NCBI GenBank assembly: GCA_964471475.1
Contig: CAYYFQ010000006.1
Span: forward strand, 1 to 64,000
Reading direction: 5' to 3'
Length of the DNA stretch: 64,000 bases
Origin: JAJNBD01 sp964471475
Lineage (GTDB): Bacteria; Pseudomonadota; Gammaproteobacteria; CAISUE01
The position numbers and the translations under genes were made by a program. Position 1 is the stretch's first letter. Each line of letters opens with the position of its first letter. Positions 53,169-61,614 of the stretch are shown here, in pieces. The notes under the pieces are model-generated. The model was given only the letters and a program-made list of their open reading frames with translations. It was not told where the DNA came from and did not search any database.

Positions 53169-53777
53169 ATGTTTTATTCTGCTTTAGAACTGCCGCGAGG
53201 CCTTTTTAAATCGTGCATTGTGCCTAGACCCATTGCTTGGGTGAGTAGCATTAGTAAAGAAGGCGTTTTAAATTTAGCACCGTTTAGTTATTTTAATGCG
53301 GTATCGGATGAGCCTCCCATGATCATGTTTTCGACGACAGGTGCGCATAGCGAAGGTGATGCCAAAGATTCCTTAAAAAATATTGAAGAAACGGGTGAGT
53401 TTGTGGTGAATATCGTGAGCTATCATATGCGAGAAGCAATGAACGTGTCGTCTGCGGATTTACCCCGCGATCAAAATGAGTTTGAATTTTCAGGCGTTAC
53501 GCCAGAATCTTCGGCGCTTATCAAAGTCCCTCGTGTTAAAGAATCTCTGCTGCATCTCGAGTGTAGTTATTATTCATCCGTACAACTTCCTACCCATTCA
53601 AAAGATATTATTAACCGAATGGTGATTGGAAAAGTGTTAGGCATTCATGTTGATCCAAGCGTCATGACAGAAGGACGTATTGATATAGCTAAGCTTCAAC
53701 CGATTGCGCGTTTAGGATATAACGATTATGTGAAAGTTGAAAAAGATGTTTTTGAGATGATTCGGCCTAACGTTTAG
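53169..53777 (+). CDS. Flavin reductase-like FMN-binding protein, copy 2
   Basis: The 202-residue paralogue of 40064-40678 starts MFYSALELPRGLFKSCIVPR and keeps all the FMN-contact segments. Differences are spread evenly and mostly conservative, which suggests both copies are functional. The leader (AAAGGATA before the ATG) also resembles that of copy 1. Here it follows a GDSL hydrolase instead of the methyltransferase, whose relic lies 2.9 kb upstream. The 3' end overlaps the convergent hydrolase gene by 11 bp. Confidence 0.85.
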   Translation: MFYSALELPRGLFKSCIVPRPIAWVSSISKEGVLNLAPFSYFNAVSDEPPMIMFSTTGAHSEGDAKDSLKNIEETGEFVVNIVSYHMREAMNVSSADLPRDQNEFEFSGVTPESSALIKVPRVKESLLHLECSYYSSVQLPTHSKDIINRMVIGKVLGIHVDPSVMTEGRIDIAKLQPIARLGYNDYVKVEKDVFEMIRPNV

Positions 53778-54516
53778 ATTGTGTGCTTAAATCTTCGAAG
53801 TGTGTTATCACTTGATTAAAAAAGGCATCCGTTTTTTTATCTGCTTCCAAAGAGGCTTCTTTGCAAAATTGTTGATCTGCTAACTTTTCCATTGTTGAAC
53901 AACGAAAGCCATGAGTTGCAGGGTAGGTATGGATTTCCACAAAGGGATTTCTGGCCGCTATAGATTGAATAGCATCAAGAGGAAGTAAATCATCTTTTTC
54001 CGCACAATGAAGAATAATGGGGCAACGAGGTTGCTCCTCACTCAACAAATGAATATGCGTTCCATAATAGGCAGATATGGCCGCTATCCCATTTAATCGG
54101 GCCGCCGCAAGCCATCCTAAAGTTCCACCAAAACTTAATCCCAGAATCATTACAGGAAAATGGTATCTATTTTGTAAATAGTTTTTTGTGGCATCTATGT
54201 CTAACAGTGGTAAATAGAGTTCACTATCCCCATTAGTTTTTTCTAAGAGCTTCTCTTTTGTGGCAAGTGCTTTTCCATAGTCTTTGTCGCTATAGGAAAA
54301 GACAATATTCTCTCCAAGCCGGTCATAAAGCGATGGTGCAAGCGTATGATAACCTTGCGCTGCCCAATATTCACAAAGAGAACGAATAAAAGGTGTTAAT
54401 CCAAAAATTTCATGGAGAATAATGAGGGACGCTTTTGCTGTTTTTTCATGTGCTTCGCAAAAATAAGTTTGAAAAGTGTGATTATCTTGAGAGGTTAGTT
54501 TGATTGTTGTTGACAT
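53767..54516 (-). CDS. Dienelactone hydrolase-family protein
   Basis: This 249-residue alpha/beta hydrolase has the family layout: LIILHEIFGLTPFIRSLCEY, GYHTLAPSLYDR, the nucleophile elbow GLSFGG, the acid in CAEKDDLLP and the catalytic His in PATHGFRC. Classical dienelactone hydrolases have Cys at the nucleophile (GYCFGG); this one has Ser, so it is more likely a general esterase. MSTT at 54516 was taken as the start; four more residues are possible upstream. Confidence 0.85.
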   Translation of the reverse strand: MSTTIKLTSQDNHTFQTYFCEAHEKTAKASLIILHEIFGLTPFIRSLCEYWAAQGYHTLAPSLYDRLGENIVFSYSDKDYGKALATKEKLLEKTNGDSELYLPLLDIDATKNYLQNRYHFPVMILGLSFGGTLGWLAAARLNGIAAISAYYGTHIHLLSEEQPRCPIILHCAEKDDLLPLDAIQSIAARNPFVEIHTYPATHGFRCSTMEKLADQQFCKEASLEADKKTDAFFNQVITHFEDLSTQSKR

Positions 54517-54532
54517 AAAAAATCTCATTTAT

Positions 54533-54603
54533 AGATTGTAACCTTCAAACGATTTCCCGATGAATCTTCGCATTCCACAGCCATACTTAAGATTGATAAC
54601 AAA
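54533..54603 (-). pseudogene. VOC-family gene tail, remnant 2
   Basis: The frame reads ILSMAVECEDSSGNRLKVT. It matches the end of the intact VOC protein at 56105-56455 (NLGIAVECEDPAGNRLGFT) but is more diverged than remnant 1. Nothing of the gene remains upstream. Confidence 0.65.
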
Positions 54604-54672
54604 AGATAATGGAAGAAGTTTAATACTAAACTATACTCTTGGTCTAGATGAGGCTAGCAACCCCGATAATTT

Positions 54673-56076
54673 TTATGCGGCCTGATCTAGTTGGGAATTT
54701 CCTCCAGATTTCGAAAGTAATAAATTAGAACTTTTGAGAGTTTTAGTCACGCTATTGATGATATCATGAGTAACAGTAAGCTCCATGGGTCCCATAGTAT
54801 AATGCCATTTTTTGTAACCAGTATACGGCGAAAAGAAATGGCCTAATTGTGGATAGTGATTAAAAGAAGCAAGCTGCGTACCCGCTGCTGTACAACTATT
54901 ACGTAACCTTAAAGCATCTTCAAAGGGTACTTCTGGGTCAAGTTCACCTTGAAAAACATAGGTTAACTTACAAAATTTAACTTGTCGTGCTAGATAATCG
55001 GATTCAGAAAAATATTCTTTAAACCAAATCCTTGGAGGATAATGGGGTGGAGGATTCCATGGCTTGTTTTTATCTCCAACATCAGCTTGAAATTTCAACC
55101 ATACTTGCTCATTGATGTAGGTGTATTCTGCTTTAATAATTTTTCCTGGCTGGTGTAATTGAGTGTACTTTTGATAAAACTGATTCCAATCTCGATTTTC
55201 CACTAAAAATCGTTTACCTGCTTTTTTAGCAAACGACTGATATTGAAATGCAGTCAATGTGTCATCTTGTGCAGTATTTAATAAATTAAATAACCTTAAT
55301 CGTTGATAAATCATTTGCATTGACATAATCTCTTTTAAGGAATGATTAAAAACACTTAATAAAAATAGTGCTTTTACTTGCGGACGTTGCTCGATGATTT
55401 TTAGAGCTAAAATGGTTCCCTCACTATGGCCTAATAAAGCAATTTGTGTAGAGTTAATTTGAGGAAGTTTACTCGCAAAATCAAATGCAGCGATTGCATC
55501 AGCGGCAAGGTTTTTTGCACCCGCTGTTTCGTAATCAGGAGTAGTCTTACTTTCTTTAAAGTTATTATCGGTAACTACTATGCCTCGTTTATCATACATA
55601 AAAACTGCAATGCCCTGTTGTACTAATCCCCGCTCAATATTTTTAAAAAATAAAGTAGTTTTTCCATCCATAGTTAACGATCCAGGAATATTCTCGTAGC
55701 GATCAACATTACCACTACCAGTCAACATGATGACTAAAGGAAAAGGTCTATTTTTACCAACGGGAATGGCTAAATGACCGTGTAAAATTAAACCATCATG
55801 AGTTTTAAATTGTTCATTAAGATAAGTGATTGTTCGTGTCGAAGAGGGTACGGGGTAAGCACTTGCTGTATTTATAGCGCTACAAAATAATATTAATAAG
55901 ACAATCTTTCTTTTAAAGAAAATGGTTGACACTTTTGCTCTTGTGAATTGGGCCATTATCCAAAATAATCGGGAATTCCTTTGTCGGATAGGTTTTGCAT
56001 AACTGCTTTTTAATTGTAATATTTTATCGCATGCTTTATGTGTATCTAGCATTGGATTATTTGTCATAAGTCTCAT
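54673..56076 (-). CDS. Exported alpha/beta hydrolase
   Basis: The 467-residue open frame encodes a serine hydrolase with LVIMLTGSGNVDRYEN, the DKRG strand turn (FMYDKRGIVV), the nucleophile elbow ALLGHSEGT, the acid in FQGELDPEVPFED and a likely catalytic His in YPQLGHFFSPY. Residues 41-75 (MAQFTRAKVSTIFFKRKIVL...) look like a signal peptide ending NTASA, so translation probably starts at 55956 and the protein is exported. The first 40 residues of the long frame are then untranslated. Substrate unknown. Confidence 0.78.
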   Translation of the reverse strand: MRLMTNNPMLDTHKACDKILQLKSSYAKPIRQRNSRLFWIMAQFTRAKVSTIFFKRKIVLLILFCSAINTASAYPVPSSTRTITYLNEQFKTHDGLILHGHLAIPVGKNRPFPLVIMLTGSGNVDRYENIPGSLTMDGKTTLFFKNIERGLVQQGIAVFMYDKRGIVVTDNNFKESKTTPDYETAGAKNLAADAIAAFDFASKLPQINSTQIALLGHSEGTILALKIIEQRPQVKALFLLSVFNHSLKEIMSMQMIYQRLRLFNLLNTAQDDTLTAFQYQSFAKKAGKRFLVENRDWNQFYQKYTQLHQPGKIIKAEYTYINEQVWLKFQADVGDKNKPWNPPPHYPPRIWFKEYFSESDYLARQVKFCKLTYVFQGELDPEVPFEDALRLRNSCTAAGTQLASFNHYPQLGHFFSPYTGYKKWHYTMGPMELTVTHDIINSVTKTLKSSNLLLSKSGGNSQLDQAA

Positions 56077-56083
56077 CGATTAA

Positions 56084-56101
56084 AAAATTTTGCTAATGCT
56101 T
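56084..56101 (+). repeat. Near copy of the recurrent motif (one mismatch)
   Basis: AAAATTTTGCTAATGCTT differs at one base from the 18-bp motif. It lies in the short gap between the alpha/beta hydrolase and VOC genes. Confidence 0.45.
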
Positions 56102-56104
56102 TTT

Positions 56105-56455
56105 TTATTGATAGCTCGTAAATCCCAAGCGGTTTCCCGCAGGGTCTTCGCATTCGACAGCTATGCCAAGATTAATAGCAAAAGGTGGTGAGAGAAATTT
56201 AACACCTTTGGCGCTTAATTCTTCATACATTTTTTGTACGTCATCAATAACAAACCAGATAGTTGGCTTAGCCTGAGGAAATTTTTTCTGATCTTTAAGA
56301 ATTAACGCGGGCTCTTCATTACCAATCTTTAACCCAGTAATTCCTCGTTCAGAAAAATCAAATTTTGTTTTTAATCCTAAAATATTTTCATAAAAAGCTT
56401 TAGATGCTTTCAAATCATGGGCTGGTAAAAAGAAGTTATCAATGGATTTAATCAT
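56105..56455 (-). CDS. VOC-family (glyoxalase/bleomycin-resistance-like) protein
   Basis: The 116-residue single-domain VOC protein starts IKSIDNFFLPAHDLKASKAF and ends AINLGIAVECEDPAGNRLGF, with the conserved metal-strand Glu in VECEDPAGN. The substrate is unknown. ATG at 56455 has GGAGA upstream. It is the only intact one of three copies: its C-terminal tail recurs as relics at 41790-41858 and about 54533-54603. It lies 17 bp after the acid phosphatase gene on the same strand. Confidence 0.82.
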   Translation of the reverse strand: MIKSIDNFFLPAHDLKASKAFYENILGLKTKFDFSERGITGLKIGNEEPALILKDQKKFPQAKPTIWFVIDDVQKMYEELSAKGVKFLSPPFAINLGIAVECEDPAGNRLGFTSYQ

Positions 56456-56472
56456 AAAATTTCTCCAAGTTT

Positions 56473-57525
56473 TCAAGAAAAAACCAGCGCATGAAATTGC
56501 GCTAATGAACACGAATAATCACCGCAAAAAGAAATATTCACGGGTTGATCGTTGTAAGAAACTCTCACTTCGTATTGAGCATTTTTTTCAAACAAAGCAA
56601 AGTTAAGATCAGATGCATAAGGCGGAAACTCTTTTAACGGCGCTCCCAGCGTTGTCATGACCGCTCGAATAGAAGCATCATGCCCTGAGAATAAAACATA
56701 TTTTAATGGGGATTTTTTAGCAACAACGTCTTCCATGTTATTTACAATGAATTTGAGAAATCGATGCCCAACAGGAGAGGAGACGCCAGGTTGATTAAAT
56801 CGATGAACATAGTACTCATCATCTAAAGCCATCATGTCAGCGAAATCCTGTTGTGTTATACCTTTGGGAAAAGGAAGATGATGCAGATGGCGTATATATA
56901 AATCATCCGAAAGCGCATCTAATTGCAGTACATTGTGGATAGGAAACCCGCTAAGAACGCTCCACCTTTCTATTTTTGTTTTTAATAATTGACTTTTTTC
57001 ATGCCACCACAGATAAGATGCTATAAAATTTTTGGCTAAAAAATAGACATTTTTACTAGGCTTAACAATGAGCAAGTCATCATCTTCAATAGGAATGGCA
57101 TTGATAGGAATGGGTTGATAAGCCATGGGTAACGCAGGTGTTTGATCTTGTTGGAGGAATGGACCAGTTCCTAAAGGATATAAACCCAACAAAAATGATT
57201 CTGCGCTCATCAAACTACGATTCGTCTGCGTCGAACGAACATATATGGTTTTAGCGTCATAATTCTCATCTAAGAGATGATAGCCATACACATATTTTTG
57301 GCGTAACTTTTTCCCCAACAAAAATTCTTGCTGCATGCCTTCTGGCGTAAGTTCGCCAGGTGCTTCTTTCCAAGCAACAGGATCACAGGGTAAAGTGGTG
57401 AGTGGCGCACGATCGCCATGACGAATCAAATCCACCGCAAAAAGCATTTTTTCTTCAGCGAAGGATGGTAATGTTGATAGAATCAGTATTAAAAATAAAC
57501 CAGACAAAAATAATTTTTTAAACAT
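56473..57525 (-). CDS. Exported histidine acid phosphatase
   Basis: The 350-residue protein has a signal peptide (MFKKLFLSGLFLILILSTLPSFA) and the phosphohistidine motif LIRHGDRAP (His36), RSTQTNRS near the substrate pocket, and the proton-donor pair in LFSGHDASIRA. It belongs to the branch 2 histidine phosphatases, like the Legionella major acid phosphatase Map, and hydrolyses phosphomonoesters in the periplasm or outside. It is 3 bp downstream of a GNAT gene and probably in an operon with it and the VOC gene. Confidence 0.9.
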   Translation of the reverse strand: MFKKLFLSGLFLILILSTLPSFAEEKMLFAVDLIRHGDRAPLTTLPCDPVAWKEAPGELTPEGMQQEFLLGKKLRQKYVYGYHLLDENYDAKTIYVRSTQTNRSLMSAESFLLGLYPLGTGPFLQQDQTPALPMAYQPIPINAIPIEDDDLLIVKPSKNVYFLAKNFIASYLWWHEKSQLLKTKIERWSVLSGFPIHNVLQLDALSDDLYIRHLHHLPFPKGITQQDFADMMALDDEYYVHRFNQPGVSSPVGHRFLKFIVNNMEDVVAKKSPLKYVLFSGHDASIRAVMTTLGAPLKEFPPYASDLNFALFEKNAQYEVRVSYNDQPVNISFCGDYSCSLAQFHALVFS

Positions 57526-57528
57526 AAC

Positions 57529-57990
57529 TTACTCAATAATAAAACGATAATGATCGTAGATTTCATCACGCTGGAATCCATATTTTTCGTATAGCGCCTT
57601 TGCTGTGTGATTGTCGTGTTCTGTTTTAAGATCAATACGTTTAGCGCCTTCTTTTTTGGCAAACGCTACTGCCGCATTGATCAAAGCTTTTCCAATTCTA
57701 TGGCCTCGATAATTTGATTCAACAAATAAATCATTTAAGATCCAAATTTTGCTTAATCCTAACGTGGAGAAACAAGGGTAAAGTTGCGCAATACCCACGG
57801 CTTTATTTTCAAGGAAGGCTAATAAAATAGCCGATTCTTTGTGTTGTAATCGTGTTTCAATAAACGTTTTCAGTGCTTCTTCGGATCCATTTTGGCAGCA
57901 GTAAAAATTGCGGTAATGCGCGAGTAGCGAAACAATCGCTTCAAGATCATGGATATTAGCTAGTCGAATGCTGGGTGAAGAATGTGGCAT
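57529..57990 (-). CDS. GNAT acetyltransferase
   Basis: The 153-residue protein has the standard GNAT order: SIRLANIHDLEAIVSLL, VGIAQLYPCF, IWILNDLFVESNYRGHRIGKAL (acetyl-CoA loop) and AKALYEKYGFQRDEIYDHY. It resembles small-amine or protein N-acetyltransferases; the substrate is unknown. MPHSSPS at 57990 was taken as the start. It leads the leftward set GNAT - acid phosphatase - VOC. Confidence 0.87.
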   Translation of the reverse strand: MPHSSPSIRLANIHDLEAIVSLLAHYRNFYCCQNGSEEALKTFIETRLQHKESAILLAFLENKAVGIAQLYPCFSTLGLSKIWILNDLFVESNYRGHRIGKALINAAVAFAKKEGAKRIDLKTEHDNHTAKALYEKYGFQRDEIYDHYRFIIE

Positions 57991-58094
57991 AAGAATCAAG
58001 TGTTATTGAAGACCAAAGTATCATATCACGATAATGTTAAAATCATTTTATGAAGTTGCTGTTACGCAACGCAAGGATTGGGCTGTTGATAATG

Positions 58095-59474
58095 CTATAG
58101 TCTGCATCGAAGCTGACTCACTTCAAGAGGTTTTTGCTCGAGACTTTTTGCTGCTACTGAATTGACTAATGGGAAGAGGGCGGCTATTGAGTCAGAGTCC
58201 TTAGGTTCTTTTTCCGCTTTAAAATTACAGTAGGTGGCCAACCAACGGAAAACAAATGTCATGTCTCCGACAACCGGATTGACTAACTGTTGGAACACAT
58301 TTGGGCCATTGACAGAGTTAATGAAACAAGCGACTGAATCACCGGTTCTCATGTTAATAGCACAAAAAGCATCGGCGCCAGCATTGCTTTCCATTTCTTT
58401 ATTATTTCCCCAATGAAAAGCAATTGTTCTTTCTGCATCCGCAAAAATACCCATACCCAATCCCCATTTAATTTGATTTTCAGCAAAAGGAGCATAGGGG
58501 AAATCTTCTATGGCTGTTAACAATGTTGACTTAAGATAATCGTTATTCAAGCAATATTGTAGAAAAATCATATAATCGTTTGCGGTCGTCAATAAAGAGC
58601 CTGCTGGCACTTCAGGTGAATCCATAGGCTCTGCTGCTTGAATGGGAGAGGCTCCTTCTGCGTTATGTGGGGGTGCAACCTCCCTTGCTCCAGCTAAATG
58701 ACTCGCTGGTAATGGTTTAAAAGTGGAATTTTGCATGCCTACTTTAGCAAAGAAATTTTGTGCTAGGGCTTCCCAGCGTTCTCCTAAAGTTTTTTCAATG
58801 ACTTCCTTTAAAAAAGCAAATGCAATGCCGGAATATTTAAATTCACTTCCAGGCTCAGCGATAAATTTTTCTTCAGCGTTGAAGTAAAACCAATTAGGCA
58901 ATCCAGAGCACTGCCCAAGCACCATGCGTGTGGTCAGTTTTTGATAATGAGGATCCCGTTTAAGCTCGGGAGGACCATAATCAGCAATCTCAGCAAGTGG
59001 AGTATCCAAATCCCATTTTCTTTGTTCAATCAAATCTAATACGATAGCCGCAGAGACGGGTTTGCTTAAAGAAGCGACTGGAAAAAGCGTTTCAGTGTTA
59101 ACTAATTTTGGGCTCAATTTGTCAGTGGTTCCCGCTGCAAATGTCTTAGTAGCACTCGTGGCTGATGTGTGCCATGATACCGATAAAGCTGGGATATTTG
59201 CATCATTAAGTATTTTCGCAATGAACTGCCGTACATGCGCAACATCCTCATCTGCAAAATTTTGCTCAGCTAATTGTTCGCAAAATATGGCTGACATTTC
59301 TTCTTTTTGAGCAGGTGTTTCTAAAGAGTGATAATAGGCAACATATAAGTCCAAAGCGTCTTGAAAGGTGTCTGTTTCCGCAAGGAGTAGCTCCCACGGT
59401 TTGGTAAGGGATGTCTTGCTTTCCTCAATAGCTTTTATTAATCCGCATCGGAAGGCTTCACTGATAAGCGACAT
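58095..59474 (-). CDS. Serine hydrolase of the beta-lactamase/DD-peptidase fold
   Basis: The 459-residue protein has an N-terminal helical extension of about 90 residues without a signal peptide, then a class C beta-lactamase-like domain: nucleophile SLSK (135-138), a YSG tyrosine motif in FKYSGIAFAFL and HWGNN in place of the KTG-type strand. Proteins of this fold act as esterases or peptidases. The absence of an export signal suggests a cytoplasmic role or export by another route, possibly Dot/Icm. It is not closely similar to the broken hydrolase at 47460-48560. Confidence 0.8.
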   Translation of the reverse strand: MSLISEAFRCGLIKAIEESKTSLTKPWELLLAETDTFQDALDLYVAYYHSLETPAQKEEMSAIFCEQLAEQNFADEDVAHVRQFIAKILNDANIPALSVSWHTSATSATKTFAAGTTDKLSPKLVNTETLFPVASLSKPVSAAIVLDLIEQRKWDLDTPLAEIADYGPPELKRDPHYQKLTTRMVLGQCSGLPNWFYFNAEEKFIAEPGSEFKYSGIAFAFLKEVIEKTLGERWEALAQNFFAKVGMQNSTFKPLPASHLAGAREVAPPHNAEGASPIQAAEPMDSPEVPAGSLLTTANDYMIFLQYCLNNDYLKSTLLTAIEDFPYAPFAENQIKWGLGMGIFADAERTIAFHWGNNKEMESNAGADAFCAINMRTGDSVACFINSVNGPNVFQQLVNPVVGDMTFVFRWLATYCNFKAEKEPKDSDSIAALFPLVNSVAAKSLEQKPLEVSQLRCRL

Positions 59475-59596
59475 ATTAACCTCCTCTTTATGAAACTGTT
59501 CTAGATGTTCATTAAATGTAATTGATATGTAATTGCCCGAAAACAGGTATTTTCACCGAATAGCCTTAGTTTAAAAAATATAATTGAATGGTTGTT

Positions 59597-59735
59597 CAAG
59601 GTTATTGGTATTTTAAACATCACCACGTTGGATGGGTCGATGGATTGAAACAGGTATTGTCAGAAGCCTTACCAGCTAACCAGAGAGATTATCCTGTTTT
59701 TTGCCTCCAAAATAAAATTTCGCTAATGCTTTGTT
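59597..59735 (+). pseudogene. Possible coding relic opposite the acyltransferase end
   Basis: A frame without a start codon reads VQGYWYFKHHHVGWVDGLKQ, then VLSEALPANQ, and then runs into the acyltransferase gene on the other strand at a copy of the 18-bp motif. Its composition is protein-like, but I do not recognise it and it may be chance. Confidence 0.25.
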
Positions 59736-60818
59736 GAGCGGTTCCGAATAATAACGAGCCACCAGATCTCCAGTGATTCCGCAAACGAATAAAAGGGCTA
59801 AATACCAAAATGGCAAAAAGAGTGTGCTGATATGTTGAACAAAAAATGTCGCTGTTAATGGAATGAGAATAATCATATGCGTTAAATAAATTTCATAACT
59901 GTGCCGGCCATACCAGCAAAAAAATCGCGTTAATTTAGGTATCTGATTAATCCCTCTGGTGTAGCGTTGGTATAGAGAAATTAATACAAAAGCCGTTCCC
60001 ATTTCCAACAGCGTGACTTGTAAACTGTATTTTGTTAGGCCTAAGTCAAACACGGTTTTGCGAGCGACGATAAAAAATAGCATTGCCGCTAGGCCAAAGA
60101 ATAACATGGCTTTCAGTTGCGTTGTATCAAATGATTTTTTGCTGGCCCATATGGCCGCCAAACAGCCTAAAGCGATGCCATCCATACACGATAAATAATT
60201 ATGATCTTGCCAAATATCATCAGCTCCATAAGAGCGTGCAAACGGGCCAATCATCACGAAACTGAGCATGAGCAAAATGAAACAACGTTCATTTTTAACA
60301 AAACGGCAAATCATCGGGAAAAAGAAATAAAAACATTCTTCGACGGATAAAGACCACATCACATCCCATACGCCAGGTAAGTGTCCCGTTTTTCTTTCCA
60401 GCATATTAAGATGAAAAGTGAGTGCAGAAAAAATCGTTTCAGCTAAGGTAGCTTGATTCGATTTCAACATAAAACCTTCGACATGCATTACATGCAAGCA
60501 AGAAATAATGATGATGACACCTAATAAAAGCGGCATAATTCGCGCGAATCGAATCCAGTAAAATTCACGTGATTTAATGTGAGTTAAGCTCCTCCAACGT
60601 TTAATGGAAGTGCTGGTGATGATGAAACCGGATACCACAAAAAATATGATCACGCCATAATAGCCACTCCATAATAAAACTTTGAGAGAAGCGGTGGGGA
60701 GCGCTTGAGCTAAGCTGCTTTGATCAACATGAAGGCGAATATTAATGTGCAATAAAACGACGGCTATGATGCAAAGGCCGCGGATGATATCGATGGAGTG
60801 AATGCGTTGCGAGCTCAT
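59676..60818 (-). CDS. Acyltransferase 3 family membrane protein (OafA/YrhL-type)
   Basis: This 380-residue inner-membrane protein has about ten hydrophobic helices. The family signature is SIDIIRGLCIIAVVLLHIN at the start, VSGFIITSTS, RFARIMPLLLG and WSLSVEECFYFFFP. It transfers acyl groups, commonly acetyl, to sugars of LPS, peptidoglycan or exported glycans. It overlaps the O-methyltransferase stop by 4 bp, so the two may modify the same glycan or be only co-expressed. A copy of the 18-bp motif lies in its last codons (ALAKF). Confidence 0.9.
   Translation of the reverse strand: MSSQRIHSIDIIRGLCIIAVVLLHINIRLHVDQSSLAQALPTASLKVLLWSGYYGVIIFFVVSGFIITSTSIKRWRSLTHIKSREFYWIRFARIMPLLLGVIIIISCLHVMHVEGFMLKSNQATLAETIFSALTFHLNMLERKTGHLPGVWDVMWSLSVEECFYFFFPMICRFVKNERCFILLMLSFVMIGPFARSYGADDIWQDHNYLSCMDGIALGCLAAIWASKKSFDTTQLKAMLFFGLAAMLFFIVARKTVFDLGLTKYSLQVTLLEMGTAFVLISLYQRYTRGINQIPKLTRFFCWYGRHSYEIYLTHMIILIPLTATFFVQHISTLFLPFWYLALLFVCGITGDLVARYYSEPLNKALAKFYFGGKKQDNLSG
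59714..59731 (+). repeat. Exact copy of AAAATTTCGCTAATGCTT
   Basis: It is identical over 18 bases to 50283-50300 and to the reverse complement of 47164-47181. Here it is inside the 3' end of the acyltransferase gene, antisense. Confidence 0.6.
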
Positions 60819-61465
60819 CCATTTTTACTCATTCTTTTTGCGATTAAGTATAACCCATGATCAACGGATAATTTATCAATGCTAAATTGCTTTGTTTCGA
60901 GAACAGCTTTGTAAAAATCTTTCAAATACGTTTCATGCGTATCCGCATTATCCACCACGATAATCGCATGGGGTGATAACAGCGGTAAAAGATAATCAAA
61001 ATAAGTGACGTAATTGCTGATATCGGCATCCATTAATACAAAATCAATGAGTCCGCTCTGCCAATTTTTTAATGTACTTGTAATTTCACCTTCATGTAAG
61101 TGAATACAATTTTCTACGCCTGCTTCTTTGAAATGTTGTTTTGCTAATGCAATTTTTCGATCAAAAATTTCAGTAGTGTGAACATAGCCGCCCGTTATGG
61201 CAGCGCCTAAGCTTAACCAAAGTGCCGAATAGCCGGATGAACAACCGAGTTCCAAAATGGTTTTAGCCTGAGAAGCAATGACTAAAAATTTTAATAATTG
61301 TCCGGTTTGGTGGCCAACAGACCATAGTTTGAGGATGTTATTTTGGGTTCGAATACGACCAAAGGAATGTTGTTTGTCTTGTTCTTCCGTTAATTCCGTT
61401 GACCACGTTTCATTCATGGATTCGATTTTCGCTAATACGTCGTAAACTTTTTTTTCGTTGAGCAT
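60815..61465 (-). CDS. SAM-dependent O-methyltransferase (catechol/caffeoyl-CoA OMT type)
   Basis: The 216-residue protein has FGRIRTQNNILKLW, motif I ILELGCSSGYSALWLS, the metal-binding Asp in LMDADISNYVTYFDYLLPLL, and VVDNADTH. These are the hallmarks of divalent-metal-dependent O-methyltransferases acting on catechol-like or small acceptors. It is directly upstream of, and overlaps by 4 bp, the acyltransferase gene. Confidence 0.87.
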   Translation of the reverse strand: MLNEKKVYDVLAKIESMNETWSTELTEEQDKQHSFGRIRTQNNILKLWSVGHQTGQLLKFLVIASQAKTILELGCSSGYSALWLSLGAAITGGYVHTTEIFDRKIALAKQHFKEAGVENCIHLHEGEITSTLKNWQSGLIDFVLMDADISNYVTYFDYLLPLLSPHAIIVVDNADTHETYLKDFYKAVLETKQFSIDKLSVDHGLYLIAKRMSKNG

Positions 61466-61524
61466 AATATTTCCGCTGATGAAATTGAGCTAATGAATAT
61501 ATTTTTTCATTACTACCTTTCTAC

Positions 61525-61614
61525 CTATTTAATTTTGCCTTGATAATGCCAGTCTAATATTTCATTACGTTTAGCGTTTGGTTTTACTTGAATGCTGATT
61601 TTGTGCAAATTCAT
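61525..61614 (-). pseudogene. DUF167 (YggU-like) gene, truncated after 29 codons
   Basis: The frame MNLHKISIQVKPNAKRNEIL, then WHYQGKIK and TAG, matches the first strand-helix of DUF167 proteins (about 95 residues when complete). The remainder is missing. The ATG overlaps the stop codon of the upstream methyltransferase, the way an intact operon gene would. Confidence 0.65.

Noticed and set aside
34894..59731. Integron cassette array as the source of the recurrent 18-bp motif
   Set aside because: The copies lack the paired core sites and imperfect inverted structure of attC sites, occur inside genes, and no integrase is present.
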